Assembly (NCBI RefSeq): GCF_001667375.1
Contig: NZ_LZIN01000005.1
Span: forward strand, 51,850 to 115,849
Source of the DNA: Mycolicibacter sinensis
GTDB taxonomy: Bacteria > Actinomycetota > Actinomycetes > Mycobacteriales > Mycobacteriaceae
Length of the DNA stretch: 64,000 nucleotides
Direction of reading: 5' to 3'
Positions 35,428 through 42,732 of this stretch are shown here, piece after piece. How positions within the stretch are numbered: position 1 is the first letter of the stretch; every line of letters begins with the position of its first letter. Under the pieces are notes generated by a model, which had not been told where the DNA came from, did no database searches, and saw nothing but the letters and a program-made list of their open reading frames with translations. Made by a program: the position numbers and the translations under genes.

Positions 35428-36498
35428 TCACAACCTTCCGGTGGGCTTGTCGGCGAATGCCCCCGGCAACGTGCCCCGGTACGTCGGTATTCCGGCCACC
35501 GGATCGGCGGCCAGCAACCCGACCAGCACCGCCCGAGCCAGGCAGTCGGCGGCGGCGGCGCCGACCGCCGTGACCAGCCCGGTCTCCGGCGACATCGCGG
35601 CCGGCGTTCCCGGCAACGGCGGAACCTCGACGGCCCCGGTCGCCAACGCGAACACGGTGTCGCCGTCCACCGGAGTGTGGGAGGGCCGGATGGTGCGAGC
35701 CAGCCCGTCCTGGGCGGCGATCGCCACCCGCCGGCAGCCGGCCGGGCTGAGCGCGGCGTCGGTGGCCACCACCGCGATAGTGGTGTTGAGCGCGAGGGAT
35801 TTGGGCTCCAGCCCGGCGAGCACCGCCAGCTGTTCGGACGGCGGGGCGGTCAGACCGAATTCCTCGACGAGGGGCGCCGACCAGGGCAACCCGGTGGTGG
35901 CGTCGATGAGCTCGCCGGTGGGGTTCGCCACGACCAGCGCGCCGACCGTGACGGTGTGGTCCTCGAGTTCCAGCGTCGCCGAGGCGGTGCCCACCCCGCC
36001 TTTGAACACCCCGGCCCGTGCCCCGACTCCCGCGCCCACACTGCCGACGGCTGGGTTGTCGCCGTCGGGACCGGCTGCTGCCGCCGCGGCGGCATAGCCG
36101 AACTCCGCGGTGGGCCGCCGGTCCCAGCCGCCGACCGGCAGGTCGAAGATGACGGCGGCCGGCACGATCGGCACCACGCCTCCCTCCAGCGCCACCCCGC
36201 GGCCCTGCTCCTCCAGCCAAGTCATCACGCCGTCCGCGGTCGCCAGCCCGTAGGCACTCCCCCCGGCGAGCACGACCGCGTCCACCCAGCGCACGCTGTT
36301 CGCCGGGTCCAGCAGATCGGTCTCCCGGCTTCCCGGCGCCCCACCGCGGCAGTCGACGGCACCGACCGTCCCGGGCGGCGCCAGCACGACGGTGACCCCA
36401 GTGGCCCAGCCGGACCCGAGCGTCGCGTCCGGGTCGAGGCGCTGGTGGTGGCCCACCCGGATGCCCGGAACATCGGTGAGCGAACCCAAGACCGTCAT
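35428..36498 (-). CDS. P1-family (DmpA/NylC-like) autoprocessing hydrolase (Rv1333-like)
   Basis: A 356-aa Ntn-type peptidase. Motifs are GHHQRLDPDATLGSGWATG and GGSAYGLATADGVM in the first half, and LALNTTIAVVATDAALS (about residues 235-250). By analogy with NylC, self-cleavage is expected between Asn and Thr, making the Thr the nucleophile. GVGTASATLE and the acidic loop are also present. ATG 36498 overlaps the previous stop (ATGA); a further in-frame extension is inside that gene. Substrate unknown. Confidence 0.88.
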   Translation of the reverse strand: MTVLGSLTDVPGIRVGHHQRLDPDATLGSGWATGVTVVLAPPGTVGAVDCRGGAPGSRETDLLDPANSVRWVDAVVLAGGSAYGLATADGVMTWLEEQGRGVALEGGVVPIVPAAVIFDLPVGGWDRRPTAEFGYAAAAAAAGPDGDNPAVGSVGAGVGARAGVFKGGVGTASATLELEDHTVTVGALVVANPTGELIDATTGLPWSAPLVEEFGLTAPPSEQLAVLAGLEPKSLALNTTIAVVATDAALSPAGCRRVAIAAQDGLARTIRPSHTPVDGDTVFALATGAVEVPPLPGTPAAMSPETGLVTAVGAAAADCLARAVLVGLLAADPVAGIPTYRGTLPGAFADKPTGRL

Positions 36499-37094
36499 CG
36501 CCCGGACCGTCCCATCAATGCGACCACCAGGTATTCCTGCAGCACCGTGAGCCATTGATAGACGCTGAGCTGACCCGCCATCGGATCACCCGGTGACAGC
36601 CGCTCCGGGGGGCCGTCGGGGCCGATCTGCAGCATGGTGCCCAGCGCCAGCCGGACGTCGTTGACCGCCGCGATCCAGGCGTTCGCCTGCTCCTCGGTCA
36701 GCTCGAATCGCCCGGACTTCTCCGGGAGAGAGTCCAGGAGCTGTTGTGCGGCATCACGTTTCGCGTCGATGATCTCCGGTTCGTGCAGGCTGCGCAACGC
36801 CGCGTTCAGGCCGTCGGCATCCAGCGTCGAGTCGTGCGCTAGGGCGTCGTCACCGTCGCGGCGGTAGAAGTCCGGCAGCAGCCGTCGGGTGGTGGCATCC
36901 GCGGGCGGCTTGGCGTTGCCCGTTCTCATCCCGGTGATCTGTTCGAGTTCGTCGGGCGGAGAGCCGGATTCACGCTCCTCGAGCATGCTGACGATCGAAC
37001 CGACCAGGTTCCGCAGCAGCGCAGCCTCATGCAACGCCAGCGCGGACCGGAAGCGGGGGCCGTCGTCGGTGTCAACCCGCTTCCACTTCTGCAC
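36495..37094 (-). CDS. DUF2017 protein (Rv1332-like)
   Basis: A 199-aa, mainly helical cytosolic protein (RFRSALALHEAALLRNLVGSI, and MAGQLSVYQWLTVLQEYLV). It is always found beside clpS in actinobacteria, here 30 bases downstream of it. Labelled a putative regulator in M. tuberculosis without a recognisable DNA-binding motif. GTG 37094. Confidence 0.88.
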   Translation of the reverse strand: MQKWKRVDTDDGPRFRSALALHEAALLRNLVGSIVSMLEERESGSPPDELEQITGMRTGNAKPPADATTRRLLPDFYRRDGDDALAHDSTLDADGLNAALRSLHEPEIIDAKRDAAQQLLDSLPEKSGRFELTEEQANAWIAAVNDVRLALGTMLQIGPDGPPERLSPGDPMAGQLSVYQWLTVLQEYLVVALMGRSGR

Positions 37095-37124
37095 GGTGCG
37101 GCCCGTTTCCCTTCGGTTGACGTC

Positions 37125-37439
37125 TCAGCGGTCCTGCTGCATGGTCGCCCATAATCCGGCGGCATGCAGTTTAGACACGTCGATCTCCATCGACTCGCGG
37201 CTTCCCGCCGACACCACGGCCTTGCCCTCGTGGTGCACCTGCAGCATCAGCTTGGTCGCGTGCGGCTCGCTGTAACCGAACAGCTTCTGAAAAATGTAGG
37301 TCACATAGGTCATCAGGTTGACCGGGTCGTCCCAGACGATGGTCACCCAGGGCGAGGCGGTCTCCTCCACCGGGTCAGCGTGTCGCTGGCCGGTGCCCTG
37401 CGGTTTCACCGGGGTGGACGTCGCTGCTGACGTGACCAT
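37125..37439 (-). CDS. clpS: ATP-dependent Clp protease adaptor ClpS
   Basis: 104 aa. It delivers N-degron substrates to ClpC1/ClpA. The core [21 protein letters not shown] supplies the N-end pocket aspartate and the Clp-binding face, followed by [17 protein letters not shown] 37439 is 7 bases after a -10 (TATCCT), so it is probably leaderless. It heads the clpS-DUF2017-P1 peptidase-rhomboid-murI run and is divergent from pncB1. Confidence 0.95.
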   Translation of the reverse strand: MVTSAATSTPVKPQGTGQRHADPVEETASPWVTIVWDDPVNLMTYVTYIFQKLFGYSEPHATKLMLQVHHEGKAVVSAGSRESMEIDVSKLHAAGLWATMQQDR

Positions 37440-37446
37440 AGCGCTC

Positions 37447-37452
37447 AGGATA
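37447..37452 (-). promoter_or_regulatory. -10 for clpS (leaderless)
   Basis: Minus-strand TATCCT, 7 bases, then ATG 37439. Confidence 0.65.
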
Positions 37453-37482
37453 CCGAGCCGAGGGGCGATCGAGTACAGCCGA

Positions 37483-37488
37483 TACGGT
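37483..37488 (+). promoter_or_regulatory. -10 for pncB1 (leaderless)
   Basis: TACGGT, 6 bases, then GTG 37495. It forms a divergent pair with the clpS promoter; both start codons lie within 56 bases. Confidence 0.6.
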
Positions 37489-37494
37489 TGGCGG

Positions 37495-38793
37495 GTGGAC
37501 TCCTCGGCCCGACGCGGCGGGCTGCTCACCGACAAGTACGAGCTGACCATGCTGGCGGCGGCACTGCGCGACGGCACGGCCGGGCGGCGGACCAGCTTCG
37601 AGTTGTTCGCCCGCCGGCTCCCCGAGGGCCGCCGCTACGGGGTGGTAGCCGGCACCGACCGGTTCCTGGAGGCGCTGACCGCATTCGGCTTCGACGACGC
37701 CGCGCTGCACCTGCTCTCGGCGTTCCTGGACCCGGAGACCCTGAGCTACTTGGCCGATTTCCGCTTCCGCGGCGACGTCGACGGCTACCCCGAAGGCGAG
37801 TTGTACTTCGCCGGGTCGCCGGTGCTCAGCGTGCACGGCAGCTTCGCCGAGTGCATCGTGCTGGAGACGCTGCTGCTGTCGATTTTCAACCATGACACCG
37901 CGATCGCCTCGGCGGCCGCCCGAATGGTCAGCGCGGCCGATGACCGGCCGCTGATCGAGATGGGCTCACGGCGCACGCACGAGCACGCCGCCGTCGCCGC
38001 GGCGCGGGCCGCCTACCTGGCGGGGTTCGCCGGCACGTCGAATCTGGAGGCGCACCGCCGCTTCGGTGTGCCGGTGCTGGGCACCAGCGCGCACGCGTTC
38101 ACCCTGCTGCACTCCGGTGCTGAGGGCGAGTTGGCGGCGTTCCGCTCCCAGGTCGCCGCCCAGGGGGTCGACACCACGCTGTTGGTGGACACCTACGACG
38201 TCAGCACCGGGGTGACCAATGCCGTGCAGGCGGCCGGCCCGCGGCTCGGTGCGGTCCGGATCGACTCCGGTGAGCTGGCGGTGCTGGCTCATCAGGTCCG
38301 CGACCAGCTGGACCGGTTGGGCGCCACCGCCACCAAGATCGTGGTCTCCGGTGATCTCGACGAGTACGCCATCGCGGCGTTGCGGGCCGCTCCGGTGGAC
38401 AGTTACGGCGTCGGCACCGCGCTGGTGACCGGATCGGGGGCGCCGGCGGCGGGATTCGTCTACAAGCTGGTCGAGGTGGAGGGCCGCCCGGTGCAGAAGC
38501 GCAGCGCCGACAAGACCTCGGCGGGTGGGCGCAAGCAGGCCCTGCGGGTGTCCCGCCCCAGCGGCACCCTGGTCGAGGAGGTGGTGCACCCGGCCGGCCG
38601 CCCCCCGCAAGATTCTGGCCGGGTGCTGACCGTCCCGCTGGTCCGCGGCGGCGACGTGGTGGCCGATACCGGAGCGACGGCCCTGGCCGCGGCGCGCGAC
38701 CGGGTGGCTTCGGGGTTGCGCAGCCTCCCGTGGGAGGGACTGAAGCTCGCGCACGGCGAGCCGGCGATCCCGACCCGGCTGATTCTCCGGTGA
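37495..38793 (+). CDS. pncB1: Nicotinate phosphoribosyltransferase
   Basis: A 432-aa NAD salvage enzyme. [18 protein letters not shown] is the nicotinate-side N-terminal motif, [27 protein letters not shown] the PRPP region, and [12 protein letters not shown] holds the histidine that is phosphorylated by ATP. IDSGEL and [11 protein letters not shown] complete the barrel. GTG 37495 fits the leaderless -10. Homologue of Rv1330c. Confidence 0.95.
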   Translation: MDSSARRGGLLTDKYELTMLAAALRDGTAGRRTSFELFARRLPEGRRYGVVAGTDRFLEALTAFGFDDAALHLLSAFLDPETLSYLADFRFRGDVDGYPEGELYFAGSPVLSVHGSFAECIVLETLLLSIFNHDTAIASAAARMVSAADDRPLIEMGSRRTHEHAAVAAARAAYLAGFAGTSNLEAHRRFGVPVLGTSAHAFTLLHSGAEGELAAFRSQVAAQGVDTTLLVDTYDVSTGVTNAVQAAGPRLGAVRIDSGELAVLAHQVRDQLDRLGATATKIVVSGDLDEYAIAALRAAPVDSYGVGTALVTGSGAPAAGFVYKLVEVEGRPVQKRSADKTSAGGRKQALRVSRPSGTLVEEVVHPAGRPPQDSGRVLTVPLVRGGDVVADTGATALAAARDRVASGLRSLPWEGLKLAHGEPAIPTRLILR

Positions 38794-38801
38794 GTTTTCG
38801 G

Positions 38802-39068
38802 CTACTTGCCGTTGCGTTCGCGGTGCTTGCACCCGGGCCAGCAACAGGGACGCCGCATGCCCTCCTCCAGCTCCTCGCGGGTCCGGCGGATCCGGCGCTC
38901 GCGGGTTTTGGCCTGCTTGGCGTCCTCGACCCAGCAGATGAACTCGTTGCGCGCCAAGGGCGTGATGTCCTGCCAGGCCGCCAGCGCGGTCGGACTGACG
39001 AGCAGCCCCTCGCGCAGGTCTGCCGGCAATTCATGGACCGCTCCGCCTGGCAACCGCTGGCTGGTCAT
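38802..39068 (-). CDS. Small YdeI/OmpD-associated-type protein
   Basis: 88 aa: DLREGLLVSPTALAAWQDITPLARNEFICWVEDAKQ, then a basic region (TRERRIRRTREELEEGMRRPCCW) and a Cys-rich end (PCCWPGCKHRERNGK). It matches the C-terminal segment of YdeI-like bacteriocin-protection proteins; function here unknown. ATG 39068 has TACCCT 6 bases upstream and no separate ribosome site. Converges on pncB1. Confidence 0.75.
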   Translation of the reverse strand: MTSQRLPGGAVHELPADLREGLLVSPTALAAWQDITPLARNEFICWVEDAKQAKTRERRIRRTREELEEGMRRPCCWPGCKHRERNGK

Positions 39069-39074
39069 CGCCTC

Positions 39075-39080
39075 AGGGTA
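39075..39080 (-). promoter_or_regulatory. -10 for the YdeI-like gene (leaderless)
   Basis: Minus-strand TACCCT, 6 bases, then ATG 39068. Confidence 0.55.
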
Positions 39081-39193
39081 GTGCGAACCGGACGGAAAAT
39101 GGGTGGGGCTGCACGTGGTCGTGTCGCTAGCCACGACGCGTATTTCGTCACCGCGCCGGGCGAGGTGGCCTGACGGGCTACCGTGTGCACACC

Positions 39194-41173
39194 ATGGCTG
39201 ACCGCTCCGTACCCGAGCTGCTCACCGCCGCGGTAGCCGCGCTGGGCGGCAGCGAACGCGACGGCCAGGTACGCATGGCCGAGGCGGTCGCCCGGGCCTT
39301 CGACAGCGGCGAACACCTGGCGGTGCAGGCCGGCACCGGCACCGGCAAGTCGCTAGCCTATCTGGTTCCGGCGATCGCCCGGGCCGTGACCGACGACCAC
39401 CCGGTGGTGGTGTCGACCGCGACGATCGCGTTGCAGCGCCAGCTCGTCGACCGCGACCTGCCCCGCCTGGCCGACGCCCTGGAACCCGTGCTCCCCCGCC
39501 GACCGACCTTCGCTCTGCTGAAGGGACGACGGAATTACCTGTGCCTGAACAAGATCCACAGCGGGTCGGCCGATGATTCCGACGAGGCGCCGCAGGAGGA
39601 ACTGTTCGAACCGTTCGCGGCCGGCGCGTTGGGCCGCGACGTACAGCGCCTCACCGCCTGGGCGCAGACCACCGACTCCGGCGACCGCGACGACCTCAAA
39701 CCCGGTGTGCCCGAGCGGTCCTGGTCTCAGGTCAGCGTGTCGGCGCGGGAGTGCGTCGGCGCTGCTCGCTGCCAGTTCGGCGTCGACTGCTTCGCCGAGC
39801 GGGCCCGCGCCGTCGCCGCCGAGGCCGACGTCGTCGTCACCAATCACGCCCTGCTGGCGATCGACGCGATCTCGGAGACCAACGTGCTGCCCGAGCACGA
39901 CCTGCTGGTGGTCGACGAAGCACACGAACTGGTGGACCGGGTGACATCGGTCGCCACCGGTGAGCTGACCGCGGCCACGCTCAGTGTCGCGGTGCGCCGA
40001 ATCACCCGGCTGGTCTCCCCGGAACTGGTGCAGCGCCTTGATGCCGCAGCCCTGACGTTCGGCTCGGCGATTCACGACGGCACGCCGGGGCGGATGGATC
40101 ACCTTGACGACGAGCTCGCGACCTATCTGGCCGCGCTGCGCGATGCCGCCGGCGCGGTACGCTCGGCGATCGATACCGCCCCGTCGGATCCCAAAGCGGC
40201 GTCTGCTCGCAAGGAGGCGGTCGCCGCGCTGTCTGAGATCGCCGACACCGCGGCACGGATTCTGATTTCCTTCGAACCGGCCATCGCCGAGCGCACCGAC
40301 GTGGTGTGGCTCAGCCACGAAGACAACCGGGGATCGGTGCGTCCGGTGCTGCGCGTGGCGCCGCTGTCGGTGGCCGGGCTGTTGCGCGATCGGCTGTTCG
40401 CCCGGGCGACGACGGTACTGACCTCGGCGACGTTGACCGTCGGCGGCACCTTTGATGCGATGGCCGGCGCCTGGGGTCTGACCCTCGGCTCAGGGCCCGA
40501 GATCCGCTGGCGGGGGCTGGATGTCGGCTCGCCGTTTGCGCACGCCAAGGCCGGCATCCTCTACGTGGCCGCGCACCTGCCGCCGCCAGGGCGCGACGGC
40601 ACCGGCACCGAGGCGCAGCTCGACGAGGTCGCCGAGCTGATCGCCGCGGCCGGTGGGCGCACCCTGGGGCTGTTCTCCTCGATGCGGGCGGCGCGCGCCG
40701 CCGCTGAGGCGATGCGCGGGCGGCTGGACACCCCGGTGCTGTGCCAGGGCGACGACACCACCGGCGCGCTGGTCGAGCAGTTCGCCGCCGACGCCGAGAC
40801 GTCGCTGTTCGGCACGTTGTCGCTATGGCAAGGCGTCGACGTACCCGGACCGTCACTGTCTCTGGTGCTCATCGACCGCATCCCGTTCCCGCGGCCCGAT
40901 GACCCGCTGCTGACCGCCCGGCAGCGGGCGATCAGTGCCCGCGGCGGCAACGGTTTCATGGCAGTCGCCGCCAACCACGCCGCGCTGTTGCTGGCCCAGG
41001 GTGCCGGCCGGTTGCTGCGCAGCGTCGATGACCGGGGCGTGGTGGCGGTGCTGGACTCGCGGATGGCGACGGCGCGCTACGCCGGTTACCTGCGGGCCTC
41101 GCTGCCCCCGTTCTGGACGACGACCGACACCGGCAAGGTCCGGCTGGCGCTGCAGCGCCTTCGCGACGGTTGA
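39194..41173 (+). CDS. dinG: ATP-dependent DNA helicase, DinG/XPD family
   Basis: A 659-aa superfamily 2 helicase. Walker A is QAGTGTGKSLAYLVPAI (about residues 48-56) and the DEAH box is LVVDEAHEL. The iron-sulfur cluster ligands are probably LCLNK (C about 118) and ARECVGAARCQFGVDCFAE. C-terminal motifs are SLWQGVDVPG and QGAGRLLRS. Role: unwinding of forked or G-quadruplex/RNA-DNA structures in repair. ATG 39194 lies 9 bases after TACCGT (39179-39184); GTG 39185 is in frame. Homologue of Rv1329c. Confidence 0.93.
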   Translation: MADRSVPELLTAAVAALGGSERDGQVRMAEAVARAFDSGEHLAVQAGTGTGKSLAYLVPAIARAVTDDHPVVVSTATIALQRQLVDRDLPRLADALEPVLPRRPTFALLKGRRNYLCLNKIHSGSADDSDEAPQEELFEPFAAGALGRDVQRLTAWAQTTDSGDRDDLKPGVPERSWSQVSVSARECVGAARCQFGVDCFAERARAVAAEADVVVTNHALLAIDAISETNVLPEHDLLVVDEAHELVDRVTSVATGELTAATLSVAVRRITRLVSPELVQRLDAAALTFGSAIHDGTPGRMDHLDDELATYLAALRDAAGAVRSAIDTAPSDPKAASARKEAVAALSEIADTAARILISFEPAIAERTDVVWLSHEDNRGSVRPVLRVAPLSVAGLLRDRLFARATTVLTSATLTVGGTFDAMAGAWGLTLGSGPEIRWRGLDVGSPFAHAKAGILYVAAHLPPPGRDGTGTEAQLDEVAELIAAAGGRTLGLFSSMRAARAAAEAMRGRLDTPVLCQGDDTTGALVEQFAADAETSLFGTLSLWQGVDVPGPSLSLVLIDRIPFPRPDDPLLTARQRAISARGGNGFMAVAANHAALLLAQGAGRLLRSVDDRGVVAVLDSRMATARYAGYLRASLPPFWTTTDTGKVRLALQRLRDG

Positions 41174-41193
41174 GCGCACTATCGTGTTAGCGC

Positions 41194-42641
41194 ATGCGAC
41201 CCGCCCGCCAATGGCACCGTGCTCTCGCCACCGCCTGCACGCTGATGCTGCTGGTGAGCGGCTGCGCCCATCTGGTGGACGGCAAGCCGGTGTCGATCTT
41301 CGCCGACCCGTTCCGGGTGGGCGGCCTGCAGGCGGTCGACGGGCCCACCGGGCTGCGGCCCGATGCCCCGCCACCGAGCCGCGAGGTCGCGGGCACCGAC
41401 GGCGGCCGCATCGACCAGCTCGCCACCCAGTCGGTCAGCGATCTCGAGGCGTTCTGGGCGATCAGCTATCCCAACACTTTCGACGGCGACTTCGAACCGG
41501 TGAAGTCCCTGCTCTCCTGGGATCCCGGGCGGCTCCGCGGAACATTTTGCAAGAGTAGGACTTTCCTGCTGGTCAATGCCGCCTACTGCTATCTGGACGA
41601 CACCATCGGGTGGGACCGCCGGCTGCTGTTGCCCGCGCTGCGCAGCGCCTACGGCGACAGGCGATCACCATGGTGCTGGCCCACGAGTATGGTCACGCGA
41701 TCGCCCGGGCGGCCGGAATCACCAAGCGGCGCCAGACCCCGACGCTGGTGGCAGAGCAGCAGGCCGACTGTCTGGCGGGGGTCTACCTGCGCTGGGTGGC
41801 CCAAGGCGACTCGCCCCGCTTCACGCTCAGCACCGGGGACGGGCTGAACGGTGTGCTGGCCGCGATGCTGGCGCTGCGTGACCCGCTGCTGAACCCCGGC
41901 GAGACCGTCGGCAGCAACGAGCACGGCTCGGCTTTCGAACGGATCTCGGCGTTCCAGTTCGGGTTCACCGATGGCGCCGGGTCGTGCAAGGCCATCGACG
42001 AAAAGGAGATCGAGCAACGCCGCGGCGACCTGCCCATCCAGCTGCAGCAGAACGAGACCGGTGAAGTGCCGGTCAGCGAAAATTCGGTGCGGCTCATCGT
42101 CGATGCGATGAACATCGCGTTTACCCCGGCCAAGCCGCCGCAACTCACGTTCGGGGCCGCCACCGCGTCGTCGTGCGCCGACGCCCGCCCCAGTCGGCCA
42201 GCGTCGTACTGCCCGGCGACCAACACCATCGCCGTGGACTTGCCGGCCCTGCAGGCCATGGGCACCCCCAACAAAGACCAGAAATTGGCGACGCTGTCCG
42301 GCGACAACACCGCCTATTCGGTGCTGATGTCGCGGTATCTGCAGGCGGTTCAGGTCGAGCACGGCGGCCTGGTACTCGACAACGCCGCCGCCGCGCTTCG
42401 CACCGCATGCCTGACCGGGGTGGCCACCACCAGGCTTTCGCAGGGGATCACCACCTCCAACGGCGCCATCATCGCACTGACCGCGGGCGATCTCGACGAA
42501 GCCGTCGCGGGCCTGCTCACCAACGGTCTGGCCGCGGGCGACGTCAACGGTGAATCGGTGCCCGCCGGATTCTCTCGGATCGACGCCTACCGCACCGGGG
42601 TGCTCGGCGACTTCGACCGCTGCCTGCAGCGCTTCCCGTAA
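41194..42641 (+). pseudogene. Zinc metallopeptidase lipoprotein, broken by a one-base frameshift
   Basis: The 5' part reads from ATG 41194: signal with lipobox V-S-G-C (Cys 24), then VSDLEAFWAISYPNTFDGDF and LLLPALRSAYGD. Between 41658 and 41659 one base appears lost (GGCGACAGGCG where GGCGAC-CAGGCG would keep frame). The second part continues one frame over with AITMVLAHEYGHAIARAAG, a zinc HExxH-type motif, then LVAEQQADCLAGVYLRW (third ligand) and a full C-terminus ending RCLQRFP. Together they form a 482-residue secreted neutral zinc peptidase. Either a real inactivation or a sequencing error; every other part is intact. Confidence 0.8.
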
Positions 42642-42651
42642 ACCCGTTTTC

Positions 42652-42717
42652 CTCGCGCGAGCGTGCATGTACCCGGGCCGACACGCCGGGCAAAATCCCG
42701 GGATTAGGCACCCTCGT
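42652..42717. repeat. Degenerate GCGAGCGTGC repeat half
   Basis: CTCGCGCGAGCGTGCATG resembles the left arm of the 14299-14360 element. It is followed by CCGGG/CCCGG inversions rather than a matching right arm. It occupies most of the gap between the broken peptidase gene and the glgP stop. Confidence 0.35.
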
Positions 42718-42732
42718 CGAGGAGCCACGGTA

